A DNA stretch of 64,000 nucleotides from Desmodus rotundus. Its lineage: Eukaryota > Chordata > Mammalia > Chiroptera > Phyllostomidae. Of the stretch, positions 10,893-22,977 are shown in pieces. The notes beneath the pieces were generated by a model. It saw only the letters and a list, made by a program, of their open reading frames with translations, did no database searches and was not told the origin of the DNA. Location of the stretch: assembly GCF_022682495.2 (NCBI RefSeq), contig NC_071396.1:58979159-59043158 (forward strand), written 5' to 3'. A program made the position numbers and the translations under genes. Within the stretch, counting starts at the first letter, position 1. Every line of letters starts with the position of its first letter.

Positions 10893-13800
10893 ATTTTTTT
10901 TAATTTTAATTTTTTATTGTTATTCAATTACGGTGGTGTGCCTTTTCTCCCCATCCCTCCACCCCAACCCAGCCAAACCCACCTCCCTGCCCCCCCTCCA
11001 CCCTTCCCCTTGATTTTGTCCATGTGTCCTTTATAGTAGTTCCTGTAATCCCCTCTCCTCACTGTCCCCTCCCCACTCCTCCCTGCCCATTGTTAGATTG
11101 TTCTTAACTTCAATGTCTCTGGTTATATTTTGTTTCCTTTTTTCTTCTATATATTATGTTCCAGTTAGAGGTGAGATCATATGGTATTTGTCCCTCACCG
11201 CCTGGCTTATTTCACTTAGCAAAATACTCTCCAGTTCCATCCATGCCATTACAAAGGGTATAAGCTCCTTCTTTCTCTCTGCTGCGTAGAATTCCATTGT
11301 GTAAATATACCATAGTTTTTGGATCCACTCGTTTGCTGATGGGCACTTAGGTTGCTTCCAGTACTTGGCTATTGTAAATTGTGCTACTATGAACATTGGG
11401 GTGCACAGGTTCTTTTGGATTGGTGTTTCAGAGTTCTTAGGGTACAATCCCAGCAGTGGAATTGCTGGGTCAAAGGACAGATCCATTTTTAGTTTTCTGG
11501 GAAATTCCATACTGTTTTCCACAGTGGTCTCACCAGTCTGCATTCCCACCAACAGTGCAGTAGGGTTCCCTTTTCTCCGCATCCTCTCCAACATTTGTTT
11601 GTGGATTTGTTCATGTTGGCCACTCTGACTGGTGTGAGATGGTACCTCATTGTGGTTTTAATTTGCATCTCTCTGATGGCTAGTGATGCTGAGCATCTTT
11701 TCATATGTCTCTGGGCCCTCTGTATGTCTTCCTTGGAGAAGTGTCTGTTCAAGTCCTTTGCCCATTTTTTTATTGGGTTGTTTGTCTTTCTGGAGTGGAG
11801 GCGTGTGAGTTCTTTATATATTTTGGAGATCAAACCCTTGTCTGAGGTATCATTGGCAAATATGTTTTCCCATACTGTTGGTTCTCTTTGTATTTTAATG
11901 CTGTTTTCTTTAGCCCTGCAGAAACTTTTTATTTTGATGAGATCCCATTTGTTTATTCTTTCCTTTATGTGCCTTGCCTTACAGGACATGTCTGTGAGGA
12001 TGTTGCTGCATGGAATGTCTGAGATTTTCTTGCCAATGTTTTCCTCTAGGACTTTTACGGTGTTATGACTTATATTTAAGTCCTTTACCCGCCTTGAGTT
12101 TATTTTTGTGTATGGCGTAAGTTGGTGATTGAGTTTCATTTCTTTGCACGTAGCTGTCCAGATCTCCCAACACCATTTGTTGAAGAGGCTATTTTTGCTC
12201 CATTTTATGCGCCTGCCTCCTTTGTCAAATATTAATTGACAGTAAAGACTTGGGTTTATTTCTGGGTTGTCTGTTCTCTTCCATTGGTCTATGTGCCTGT
12301 TTTTATGCCAGTACCAGGCTGTTTTGATTACAGAGGCCTTGGAATACCATTTGATATCAGGTATTGTGATCCCTGCTGCTTTGTTCGTCTTTTTCAAAAT
12401 TGCTGCAGTTTTTCGGGTCGTTTGTGGTTCCATATGAATTTCTGAAATGTTTGTTCTATATCTGTGAAATATGTCATGGGTACTCCAATTGGGATTGCAT
12501 TGAATCTATAAATTGCTTTGGGTAGTATGGCCATTTTGATGATGTTAATTCTTCCAATCCATGAGCATGGTACATGCTTCCATTTGTTTGTGTCTTCCTT
12601 AATTTCTTTCTTCAGTGTTGTGTAGTTTTCTGAGTACAGGTCTTTTACCTCCTTGGTTAGGTTTATTCCTAGGTACTTTATTTTTCTTGTTGGTATATCA
12701 AATGGTTTTTTTTTTTCCTGATTTCTGTTTCTGCAGTTTCGTTGTTGGTGTACAGGAATGCCTTTGATTTCTGAGTATTGACTTTGTATCCAGCTGTTTT
12801 GCCAAATTCATTTATTAGGTCGAGTAGTTTTTGGGTGGAGTCTATAAGATTTTCCATGTATACTGTCATGTCATCTGCAAACTGTGACAGTTTCATTTCC
12901 TCCTTTCCAATTTGGATGCCTTTTATATCTTTTCCTTGTCTCATTGCTGTGGCTAAGACTTCCAACACTAAGTTAATAGGAGTGTGAGAGAGGACATCAT
13001 TGTCTCGTTCCTGAACTTAGTGGGAAAGCTCTAAGTTTTTGTCCATTGAATATGATGTTGGCTGTAGGTCTCTCAATTATGCCCTTTAATATGTTGAGGA
13101 ATGCTCCCTCTATTCCCACTCTGCTGAGTATTTTTTTTATCGGAAATGGGTGCTGTAGCTTATCAGATGTTTTTCCACATGTATTGATATGATCAAGTGG
13201 TTTTTGTCTTTCCTTTTGTTATGAGGTGTATTATGTTTATTGATTTGCCATTATTGTACCATCCTTGCATCCCTGGGATGAATCCCACTTGGCCATGGTG
13301 TGTGATCTTTTAATGTGTGGCTGGATGCGGCTTGCCAGTATTTTGTTGAGGATTTTTAGCATCTATGTTCATCAGTGATATTGGCCTGAAGTTTTCTTTC
13401 TTTGTTGTGTCTTTATCTGGTTTGGGGATTAGGATGATGTTGGCTTCATAATATAAGTTTGGGAATGTTCCATCTTCTTGAATTTTTAAAATAATCTTTG
13501 GAGGATGGGGGTTAGCTCCCCCTTAAATGCTCTGTAGAATTCTCCTGTGAAACCATCTGGCCCAGGGCTTTTGTGTGTCGGAAGCTTTTTGATTACTGTT
13601 TCAATTTTGTCAGGCGTTACTGGTCTGTTCAGGCTTTCTGCTTCTTCTTCATTGAGTTATGGAAGGTTATATTTTTCTAGAAATTTGTCCATTTCACCTA
13701 GGTTTTCAAATTTCTTGGCATACAGTTCTTCGTAGTAATTTCTAACAATCCTTTGTATTTCAGTGGTACCAGCTGTAATCTCTCCTCTTTGATTTCTGAT

Positions 13801-14067
13801 TATGTTTATTTGGGTCCTCTCTCTGTTTCTGGATGAGCCTGCTTAAGGGCTTGTCGATTTTATTTATCTTTTCAAAAAACCAGCTCCTGGATTCGTTGAT
13901 CCTTGCAATTGTGCTTTTAGTCTCTATGTCATTTAACTCTGCTCTGATCTTGGTTATTTCTTTCCTTCTACTTGCTCTGGGTTGTCTTTTTTGTTGTTCC
14001 TCGAGTTCTTGTAGGTGTATGATTAGGTTGTTTATTTGATCTGTTTCTGTTCTTTTTAGGTAGGCCA
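10893..14067 (-). mobile_element. LINE-1, 5'-truncated (L1-d)
   Basis: Minus-strand L1 with T-run, 3' UTR and about 2.9 kb of ORF2. The match to other copies stops at 14067 inside ORF2, within the block that reads AGGTAGGCC on +, so the element is 5'-truncated. It is closely similar to the copies at 2317 and 34286. Confidence 0.92.
11154..14067 (-). pseudogene. L1 ORF2p pseudogene (RT and C-term)
   Basis: Truncated LINE-1 ORF2. The C-terminal part holds a long open stretch (314 residues, 11489-12433) followed by a shifted frame ending SPLTGT at 11154-11156. The reverse-transcriptase active site keeps FADDM (within 12678-12968), unlike the copies at 2317 and 31960. The most N-terminal readable part (13760-14068) is the linker before the reverse transcriptase ([20 protein letters not shown]). 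Frameshifts and the missing endonuclease make it inactive. Confidence 0.9.
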
Positions 14068-14939
14068 AGCCTCTGTGCTTTTAGGTATTTGTCAGGCAGC
14101 ACTGTTTGTAATAATACACAATTGATGCAGTATGGTTCACTCACCTTAGACTGATAAGGAAGCTGCTCCCAGAGAGACCGGTCACGCTGAAGTGTCTGGG
14201 GTTCATCCCTGGCCTGGTAGGACATACTTTGAACTACTGACTTGCCTGGGAATAACTAAGTTCTCTCTCTTTGTGTCACTTTCATCTCTAGCATACTATA
14301 GAAGTTTCTCTTTCTGCCCTGCCTTTTTCTCCTGCTATATTTCAAGGTGGAGGGATAATTTTTTACCTGTGAAGATGTCCTAGGGGAACCTATCAAGCCC
14401 CTTCTCTCTCTCTTCATTTCCATCTGAGGAAGAGTCCCATACTCTCTTGTTTTTGCAGGTCAGGATGGCCATAGGCAATCAAGTTGGCAGGAACATCAGA
14501 CTTTACTGAGTAATTTACAGGATTAGGCATTCTCCTCAAAATTAAATGCTACCTCTTTACCTTCTAGAGAAGAATCCCACCCCCCACCCTCTATCATGTA
14601 ATAATCTGGTGAATTACTCTATGAATGTCTCATGGTAATTATGCCAGTAGCCAGCAATTCTTTCAGTCATTACAATCAAGGAATTAGGTTTTATTGTGAA
14701 GTCTGTCATGCTGCTTTGCCTTGGTGGTGTCAGGCTGTGCAGTTCTGTGCTCAGCCAATGGCACCCTGAACCTTACTTCCCACCAATTCAAGAACAGACT
14801 CTGTGTAGGAGAGGGCAGCCCCCAGTCACAGCCCTCAATGCCCTTCCTTACCCTTCAGGTGGAATGGGTACCTTGCACATTGAAATCATATACCTACATG
14901 TCAACAAGAGATGGCAGGGTGTTAATGGCATGGATCTCG
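14068..14939. other. Non-repeat sequence, no gene seen
   Basis: Ordinary composition, no family recognised. Short frames at 14696-14980 overlap in two registers and look like chance. Confidence 0.4.
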
Positions 14940-15075
14940 GGGTGACACTACCTGGATCGAGCCACTCACAAGCTGCGTGACTGCTTGCTGCCTCAGTTTC
15001 TTGACATTGGGGTTGTTGTCAGGATTAAATGAAGTAATAGACATGAGGGATTTGCACAGAGTGAGTCTGAAGAAA
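14940..15075 (+). mobile_element. MIR SINE fragment
   Basis: Shows the MIR 3' pattern CTGCCTCAGTTTCTTGACAT followed by GGATTAAATGAAGTAATA. Confidence 0.65.
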
Positions 15076-17059
15076 GGTTTGTTTCTAAAATGATGATGGT
15101 GTGTGGGGCTAGAGGATGAATCCTTGAAATACTCAACGAGAGGTAGAGAAGTGCATATTGAGCAGGTCACCAGTCAGAGCCAGGAGAGGTGGTGCCCAGA
15201 GAAAGATGACAAATGGGCAAGAGGACAATTTGGGACTGGATATGCTGGAAGTGGGGCTTATGGCTAGAGCTGGGCTGTCACTTCCTCTAAATTGTTGCCT
15301 TGCTCTTTCAAAGGACCAGGAGGACAGGACCTCTGCCCTTCCCCCACGTACCTGAGTCTCACTGAGGAGGTAGGCAGGTCCTGATTCACAGTGGTGGCAT
15401 CTCTTTCAAGCATGAAGCCAACAGTGGTGATGAAGCCAGGGCAAGGAGCCAGAGAAGAAGAGGAACAAGAGAGAGTCTGGGACAGAGCCCATTCACTCCA
15501 GTCTGGTTTGCCAGTCCGGTACACTTGTGTAAGAGTCCCATTTATGTTGTTAATGTCACTGATGGACTTTGGAAAACTGCCTCTCTGAGCTCTGATAAGA
15601 AATAGCTGTGCCCACCTCTGAAGGCTGCTGAAAGCATGCAGCTGACTAACACAGGTAACATACACATAGAGAAAGTGCTCAGCCAACGATCCTTAAAAAC
15701 AAAATGAGCCAGGCTTCTCTTCCCTCCATGACTTTCAGATCTGACTCATCAGACTCTTACATTTCCTCTTCTCCTTGAAGTGTTGCTTCTGCAGGTTCCA
15801 TCAGAGATTGGCTAAGGCACCCACATTCTTGGGCATGGGGGAGAGGTTGCCCCCAGCTCCACAGGACCAGGGCCTGCACAGCCTGGCTGTGGCGTAGACT
15901 CTAAAAACCTGATTTCTCCTCTGTTCTTTGGCCACAGCACCCCTCCCTACCCACACACAATGCATGTAGACACATCTCTGGTGGTGGTGTTTGGGGTGTT
16001 TAGCCATGTGTCAGCCTGTTCCATATCTGGGCAAGTCTAGCCACAGGATTTTGTCTCTGCTAATATGCTATTCACTTGTCTTCCACACTCTTTGTCCCTT
16101 CTGCCTTGGACCCCCATGGTTGTCTGGTGAATTCTGGCATGCCCTTCCTTGGTGGCCTGCATATCCTTCTCAGAGCACTGATGTCTCTGTCTTGTCTGTC
16201 TACTCCTCTGCTAAGCTATTCCTAGTTTGCCAGATGCAGGATTAGAGACCTATTTCTGGAGGTTCAGGGCCAGGTAGCAGGCAAGGTCCGGCCTGTGTGG
16301 GCAGAACTAACAAAAGAGGAGAGCATTGCTTTGTGCCTTAGGCCCCTTCAGTAGTGGCCCCTCCCCCCTCCTCCATGTCCTTTCTTGTCAGTCAAGTTTC
16401 TCTTCTCTCTTCCTCCTTCTAACCTTGCCTGTGGTCTGTGAGTGGCAATCTGAGGTTCCCTAATGAGCCTCTTTCCTTTTCAATCGACAGTCCCTTCTAT
16501 GGCTTCATTATTCTAGTCAGGCTGAAACATAGACTGAATGAGGCAGCCACTCAATTCTAGCCTTGTATAAAGAATATTTTGATGTTTTCATTTCTTTCTA
16601 GTTCAATAATTCAATAAAACACATAGTTTGGTCAAGGTTCCAACAGGCTTTCTACTTTTTAAAACTTTGTGTTGGTTAAAAAGTATATATATGATTGACA
16701 GTGGGACCCTGGAGTGGGGATACTCCTTTGCCCAGGGGCCTGGCTTATTCCTCCTCCTTCCCTCCTGGTCCCTGAGCTGTTTACCACTCAGGCAAATGAG
16801 CTAAAGATTCATGTCTGGAATGTCCTGTCCAGGCCAGAGCTCAGAGACGCCCAGGGAATAAAGGAACAAATCTAGAGACTCCTGCCCCAAGCAGTAGCTT
16901 ATTCCCTCGGGAGCTCTCCGTGGTGCTGAAAGGGGCCCGAGGACTCCCTGACCCCCACTTACCCCACGTGGAGCAAGAGAATCCTAGTTTATCTGATGTA
17001 CTAATATTCGTTCTTTTATCCAACAGACAGTGGGTGAGCTCCTAACCTAGTCTTCTTTG
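15076..17059. other. Non-repeat sequence, no gene seen
   Basis: About 2 kb without recognised repeats or a supportable coding exon. The longest frame (15264-15686, minus, 140 residues) has no recognisable domain. Confidence 0.4.
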
Positions 17060-17345
17060 TGCTAGGTACTTAGGATCAGTCTTCAAAATAGTAAACTAAG
17101 TGTCTGACGGCAAGAAACTCACAGGCTAGTGAGGACGTAAAGCAACCTCATAAACCATGACAAGTGTTATGACTGAAGGATGGCTGTCCATGGAAGAAGG
17201 TATTGGAAGAATGTTTAGACTGGGTTTAGGAGTCAGAGAAGGCTTCCTGGAAGAGGCAATTTCTCAGTTGAGATCTAGTGGTGACAAGGATTTAGCCAAG
17301 TGAAGACAACAACTAAAGAGAGTCCCAGATAGAGGTAACAGTGTG
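17060..17345 (+). repeat. Old mammalian repeat, family unassigned
   Basis: Resembles a widespread old mammalian repeat that includes GAGAAGGCTTCCTGGAAGAG; a related stretch is at 27485-28210. Part of it may resume at 17640-17800 after the MIR at 17370. I cannot assign a family by eye. Confidence 0.45.
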
Positions 17346-17369
17346 CTCAAAAGCATAAGAAGAGAGGGT

Positions 17370-17580
17370 TCAGTACAGTGGTTCTAAAGTGCAGGTTCTG
17401 GGACCATTTGCACCACTAACTAGTTGTGTGAGCTTAGGCAAAATTACTTCCCTTTTTTTGTTTTAATTTTTCCATCTGTGAAATATAATACAACTAAAAA
17501 TATTATACACTTAGAGTTGTTGTGAGAATTTAATGCTTTTAGTAAATGTCAGTGCTTAGAAATGTGAATGGAATATAGCA
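17370..17580 (+). mobile_element. MIR SINE
   Basis: MIR core AACTAGTTGTGTGAGCTTAG and downstream CCATCTGTGAAATATAATAC, with a T-rich interruption between. Confidence 0.75.
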
Positions 17581-18128
17581 AATAACAATGAAGTTTGCTC
17601 TGACTTCTGTAAAGGTGCAGAGTTGAGGGGAACATGTGGCTGGAGACCATGCCCTACTTGATAGTGGGTGGGTGGGATTGGGTGGCAGCTGTGAGGACTG
17701 AGTCTGCACAGGGGGCAAGGCCAGTGGCTAAAGAACTTGAAATCCATACTAGGAGTTGGATTTCACTCTCAGGGCAATTAGAAATTTCAGAGGATTGGAT
17801 GTAGGGAGAATGGGTCAGGTGGGAGAGCCCAAACATAAATGTAGTGTGTTTGTGTGCATGTTGGGGGTATGGGTTGGGGGCAGTTAGGGAGATATCATCA
17901 TCCAGACAGGAGCAGATGTATGGGGTGAAGAGCAGGAACTGGCTGTGACTACTCCCACATGTCTAGCTTTGGTGATGAGTGGATATGGAGGATATGACTA
18001 ACTGTGGTCATACATCTTTTAAAAATCAGTCTTTATTTTTCATATCTTTTTTTCCTTGGTTTCTTTTTCCCTACAGCAGTTTTCCTGGAAGAAAATCCAT
18101 GTTAATAACCCAGCATGTATCCTTCTGG

Positions 18129-18156
<28 letters not shown>
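18129..18156 (+). repeat. (GT)n microsatellite
   Basis: Fourteen uninterrupted GT units ending in TATGA. Confidence 0.97.
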
Positions 18157-18159
<3 letters not shown>

Positions 18160-18400
18160 AAATCCTATATAGACACTCCTAGCTATACATATTCACTCAC
18201 AGCATATTTTAGCTATTGATTTATAAAAATGGGATCATTTTATATGTACTTATCTTCAAATTGCTTTCCTCCCTCAACAACACCATATAAAAATCCCTGT
18301 AAGTCTATTGGTGGAGAGTTAATTAAATTTTTGTAGGTTGCTTAATATTCCATTGTGTGACTATACCCACTGCCTGCCTTTTTCCTTTCACCCCCATCTT
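18160..18400 (-). mobile_element. Old L1 fragment, likely
   Basis: AT-rich stretch with ATAAAAATGGGATCATTTTA and TTAATATTCCATTGTGTGAC, a pattern common in old L1M ends. Confidence 0.4.
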
Positions 18401-19649
18401 ATTCACCAACTGATTTTTACTGTAGCTTCTCTGGCTTTATTAAGCCCAGAGACATGACATGCTGTTTCACAACTCCATAGCTGAATACAGCCCCTCCTCT
18501 TTGCCCAGCCTGATTCACAGGGCTAACCCAAACTCACATTCTCAAAGTTAACGTGTAGCCTGTTCTCCAGGTGAGCAAGCCAGTGAGCCTGGCTGGAGGA
18601 GTGTGCATGTGTGTGTTGGGGATGGGGGGATGTGGGCAGAGGAGTCATGGGATGGGTGAGTGGGGCCTTGGAGACTCGGTGGAGTTTGGTCTTGATCTCA
18701 GAGTAGGGTAGGCTCCTGGACTTGAAGCAGGGTAGTGTCTTGTGTTTAGAAGCCCCTTTCCCAGCTAAGTGTCTGGGGCTTGTGGAGATCTGCATAGGAA
18801 TCTTAGAGCCCTTCTCTTTCTCCCAGGCCCCAGTTCTGCCTCCTTTCCCTTTGAACACAACCATTGATCTGTTTTTTCTTCTCCACTGCTGTCAGAATTG
18901 GCCCTTACCCCCATGCAAGCCTCTGCTTCCCAGGAACTGGGCTCTGCAGTTGCTCCTTACAGGAAACTGCAAGAGAGTAACAAAGTCACTAGTCACCAAA
19001 GTGGGACTCACTGGGACAATTCTGGTTTATCCCATGGCTGAGACACTGTCTCTGTGCTCTCTCTCCCCACTTCTTCTCTGGTAAGTTCTAAAGAGTTCTA
19101 TGCCTTTATTTCTTGGGGAGACAGCCCCTCCTCACCCAGTTTTCCACTCCCTTTGTGCTGAAAGTGAATGGGACACAGATTAGGTGGCCTCCCTAGGTTC
19201 AGGGACTCCCAAGGCCACTCCTAGGGCCCTAGAAAGATTAGTTTCTCACCCCACCCCCTCCATGAGAAGTGACACATCAGCAGTTCACAAATGAAGATGT
19301 CCACCAAATGCAGCAATATGAAGTGGAACAGTGCCAAACTTTTTGTTTTAATGGTCCTGTTTTACTTCTAGGGTTACCTGGCTTTCATGGCACAAGATAC
19401 TGACTTTCTAATTGCAATAGAAATATAGGGTTTCTTTTTTCAATAAATGTATTTAAGTGAAGAAAAATATTAAGGAAATACCCATATAAGGCACTAGTCC
19501 AGACAGGTGAATGAAATCAGAGGAAAGGTACTATAGGACAATCCTTGCTGGGAAATGACAGCAGGTGGCTTGCCAAACCCATTTTTTCACCCCTAGATTG
19601 TTTTGCAAAGCAATTGAATTGTGGGACATCCCTATAAAAACCGAAATTT
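18401..19649. other. Non-repeat sequence, no gene seen
   Basis: No repeat family recognised. The frame at 18722-19084 (+, 120 residues) has a signal-like hydrophobic end but no family resemblance; I do not call it a gene. Confidence 0.4.
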
Positions 19650-19655
19650 TCTGAC

Positions 19656-20983
19656 ATTTTTTATTTTTTATTTTTTTGATATATTTATTGATTATGCTAT
19701 TACAGTTGTCCCATTTCCTGCCCCCCTCACTCCACTCCATCCTTCCCACCCCCTCCCTCCCACATTCCCCCCCTATAGTTCATGTCCATGGGTCATACTT
19801 ATAAGTTCTTTGGCTTCTACATTTCCTATACCATTCTTACCCTCCCCCTGTCTATTTTCCACCTATCATTTATGCTATTTATTCTCTGTACCTTTCCCCC
19901 CTCTCTCCCCCAATCCCCTATTGATAATCCTCCATGTGATCGCCATTTCTGTGGTTCTGTTTCTGTTCTAGTTGCTTGCTTAGTTTGCTTTTGTTTTTGT
20001 TTCAGGTGTGGTTGTTAATAACTGTGAGTTTGCTGTCATTTTTACTGTTCATGTTTTTTATCTTCTTTTTCTTAGATAAGTCCCTTTAACATTTCATATA
20101 ATAATGGCTTGGGGATGATGAACTCCTTTAACTCGACCTTATCTGAGAAGCACTTTATCTTCCCTTCCATTCTAAATGATAGCTTTGCTGGATACAGTAC
20201 TCTTGGATGTAGGTCCTTGCCTTTCATGACTTGGAATACTTCTTGCCAGCCCCTTCTTGCCTGTAAGGTCTCTTTTGAGAAATCAGCTGACATTCTTATG
20301 GGAACCCCTTTGTAGGTAACTGTGTCCTTTTCTCTTGCTGCTTCTAAGATTCTCTCCTTCTGCTTAATCTTGGGGAATGTAATTATGATGTGCCTTGGTG
20401 TGTTCCTCCTTGGGTCCAGCTTCTTTGGGACTCTCTGAGCTTCCTGGACTTCCTGGAATTCTATTTCCTTTGCCAGATTAGGGAAGTTATCCTTCATTAT
20501 TTGTTCAAATAAGTTTTCAATTTTTTGTTCTTCCTCTTCTCCTTCTGGTACCCCTATAATTTGGATGTTGGAACGTTTCAAAATGTGCTGGAGGTTTCTA
20601 AGCCTCTCCTCATTTTTCTGAATTCTTGTTTCTTCATTCTTTTCTGGTTGGATGTTTCTTTCTTCCTTCTGGTCCACACCATTGATTTGAGTCCCAGTTT
20701 CCTTCGCATCACTGTTGGTTCCCTGTACATTTTCCTTTGTTTCTCTTAGCATAGCCTTCATTTTTTCATCTAGTTTTCAAACAAATTCAACCAATTCCGT
20801 GAGCGTCTTAATAACCAGTGTTTTGAGCTGTGCATCCGATAGGTTGGCTATCTCTTCCTCGCTTAGTTGTATTTTTTCTGGAACTTTGAAGTGTTCTGTC
20901 ATGTGGGCCATTTTTTTTTTGTCTTGGTGTGTCTGTTTCTTAAAGGGGCGGAGCCTTAGGTGTTCCCCAGGGTGGGGTAACAC
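19656..20983 (-). mobile_element. HAL1 (half-L1), 5'-truncated (HAL1-1)
   Basis: Minus-strand element made of a 3' UTR directly joined to an ORF1-like gene, with no ORF2 between them. Its 3' end differs from the L1s here (TTATTGATTATGCTATTACA). TCTGAC occurs at 19650-19655 and 20984-20989 and is a plausible target-site duplication. The match to HAL1-2 stops at the same place, so the copy is 5'-truncated just upstream of its ORF. HAL1 elements are known L1 derivatives that keep only ORF1 and rely on L1 ORF2 protein to move. Confidence 0.85.
20072..20911 (-). pseudogene. HAL1 ORF1p, one in-frame stop
   Basis: About 280 codons in one frame, broken only by a TGA at 20777-20779. The start is ATG at 20909-20911 (MAHMTEHF). 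The order is: an N-terminal acidic helix (SEEEIANLSDAQ), a charged Glu/Lys/Gln-rich segment in place of the usual long coiled coil, an RNA-recognition fold (NIQIIGVPEGEEEE onward), and the L1 C-terminal domain (YKGVPIRMSADFS, ETLQARR, LYPAKLSF). L1 ORF1p is a trimeric RNA-binding chaperone; the RNA-binding half is well kept here. The stop is at a diverged two-codon site relative to HAL1-2. This is the least damaged reading frame in the window. Confidence 0.85.
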
Positions 20984-21470
20984 TCTGACTTCTTTTGAAA
21001 AAGCTGAAAACTCGGTAAAGACAGACAAGGGCTCCTCTGGGGATGGTTTCGTTGGCTGGGGGCCAAGTCCCTAAGCCGTGCTAGGGCCAACTGCCATTTC
21101 TTGTCGCAGTCCTTATCAGCTGTTTTAGCCTTCCACATGTGAATCTGAGTCCTGCGCAGAAGACTGTAAGGCTGGGAGAAGGGGAGTGGAGAGTGGAGGC
21201 AGGGCTACCGGTGCTCTCCTCGAATGGGAGACCCACTATTGGCAGACCCTCAGATGCAGACTGCTTCTTAAGAGGGCAGTCCGAATCCGCAGGCTTGAAT
21301 TTTGGTTCTGGCGGGGGCACTGGCTGAATTAGTTTTTCTGCTGCCCTTTCTGACCTGTCTCTGGGCTTCAGTTATCCTCGAATAGCAAGTAGACCCTAGG
21401 GCACTGCCTAGTGGGCATCGGGCACTATGTGGAGCTAGCCTGAGTGAGCTCTGCCATCTGACCCTCCAGG

Positions 21471-21489
21471 GGCAGCAGGGGGCGCTCTC
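21471..21489 (+). promoter_or_regulatory. CTCF-like binding site
   Basis: GCAGCAGGGGGCGCTCTC matches the core of the CTCF motif (CCASYAGRKGGCR type) at nearly every strong position. CTCF marks insulators and loop anchors. Function is inferred from the motif alone. Confidence 0.6.
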
Positions 21490-21599
21490 CACCTATGGCA
21501 ACAAGCTCCAGTTGCAGGACAAAGGCCTGGAGTGCGTTGGGCAGTGGGGACAGGCTTCGATCTCAGCCAGAAGTCACCACCTGGTTGTGTGCGGCTGTG

Positions 21600-21660
21600 C
21601 CCCCCCCCTGCCCCCCCACGCTAGGGCCAAGCCCCTCCCACCCGCCCCCCCCCGCCCCCC
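21600..21660 (-). other. G-quadruplex-prone C/G tract
   Basis: Runs of 6-9 C interrupted by short spacers on +, so the minus strand has at least four G-runs within 60 bases. Confidence 0.75.
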
Positions 21661-21707
21661 ATCTCTGGCGCGGTGGGCTGTTCTTTCTTCATTTTCATCT
21701 ATCTCAT

Positions 21708-21803
21708 CTCTCTCTCTCTCTTCTTCTTGTTCTTCTTGTTCTTGTTCTTGTTCTTGTTCTTGTTCTTGTTCTTGTTCTTCTTCTCTCTCTCTCTCTCTCT
21801 CTC
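21708..21803 (+). repeat. (TTCTTG)n flanked by (TC)n
   Basis: About ten TTCTTG units (21721-21783), with CT-dinucleotide runs on both sides. The minus-strand frame through it is Gln-Glu/Arg-Glu low complexity and is not a gene. Confidence 0.95.
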
Positions 21804-22550
21804 CCCCTTCCTCCCTCCCTCTCTGTTTTTCTGCCTTTCCTTTGCATTTCTCCCTGTCTCCTTTTTTTCTGCATCTCAGTCTCTCCCACTCCATCTGTTT
21901 TGCACCTCTCCTTTCTACCCTTGGTCTCTCTGTATCTTATTCTGTCTCCTGTCTTGTCTATGTCTCCGACTCAAATAGGGAAGGTCCTGTCTCTTTGCAC
22001 CCCATGGATATTTGTGGCTCTAGTTGTCCTCTTTTCCAGATCTCTTTAGCAGTGGTGGGAACTGGGGTGCTCTTGTACAGCATTATCCTCCCTCTCCCAC
22101 TGCCTCTGTCAGAGGTACCTCCTGAAAACAGTTTCTGAACTGCCCTCTTGTCTGCTGGTAGAAGGCCTTCATTAAAGCACTGGTTCTCCCTTGGGTTGCC
22201 CCTCACCTCCCCACCAAGTCCCTGAATTGCCCAGGGAACAGGTGAGAGGCTGGGAGCCAGACCCACCTGATTCACTGTTTTCCTGTTTTTAAGATGAACA
22301 TTTTGGACTCTCAGTGGCTGAAGGTAAAGCTGGTGCTAAATCGGGATAGGTGCCCTTCTGGGCTCTGAGGTGGCATCAAGAGACCCAGGCTGCTTCTGCT
22401 AAGGCCTTGATGCCTCTCCCTGCCTAAGATTCTCCCCCTCTCTGCCTCCAGTTCTCCACCCAAATAATGAAAATGGTCTTTATGACATTTTCCAGCTCTG
22501 ATCATCTACATTCTGATGAAATGGGCCTAAAATCCCACATTCCTGGTCAT
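21804..22550. other. Pyrimidine-rich, then non-repeat sequence
   Basis: CT-rich to about 21960, then ordinary sequence. No gene seen. Confidence 0.45.
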
Positions 22551-22977
22551 TACCTTTAATTTTTATTTATTTTTCTTTCTTAAAAATATATTTATTGATT
22601 ATGCTATTACAGTTGTCCCATTTACGCCCCTTCACTCAACTCCATTCTGCCCACCCCCTCCCTCCCACATTCCCCCCTTATAGTTCATGTCCATGGGTTA
22701 TACATATAAGTTCTTTGGCTTCTACATTTCCTACACTATTCTTACCCTCCCCCTGTCTATTTTCTACCTACCATTTATGCTACTTATTCCCTGTACCTTT
22801 CCCCCCTCTCTCCCCCTCCCACTGCCCTGTTGATAATCCTCCATGTGATCTCCATTTATGGGGTTCTGTTCTGTTCTAGTTGTTTGCTTAGTTTGCTTTT
22901 GTTTTTGTTTCAGGTGTGGTTGTTAATAACTGTGAGTTTGCTGTCATTTTTACTGTTCATTTTTTATCTTCTTTTTC

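Larger units (their letters stand above)
20990..21700. other. GC-rich CpG-containing island, not assigned
   Basis: About 700 bp visibly richer in G+C and CpG than its surroundings, lying just beyond the 5'-truncated HAL1-1. Overlapping minus-strand frames (20956-21138, 21081-21320, 21268-21492) could be pieces of one frameshifted reading frame, but I recognise no protein. It could be a decayed gene 5' end, a regulatory island or part of an unrecognised repeat. Confidence 0.45.

Noticed and set aside
11595..12068. Long hydrophobic + frames over the minus-strand L1s, as membrane proteins
   Set aside because: They are reverse-complement shadows of L1 ORF2; the same Phe/Leu-rich shadows recur at every minus-strand L1 and opposite every + L1.
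18722..19084. 120-residue + frame with hydrophobic stretches as a host gene
   Set aside because: No recognisable domain or exon context, and a frame of this size is expected by chance in 64 kb.
20956..21492. Named processed pseudogene in the GC-rich island
   Set aside because: Overlapping minus frames could be joined only by assuming frameshifts, and no resulting stretch matches a protein I know.
21574..21894. Minus-strand Gln/Glu/Arg-rich protein frame
   Set aside because: It is the translation of a TTCTTG/TC microsatellite and a C-tract.
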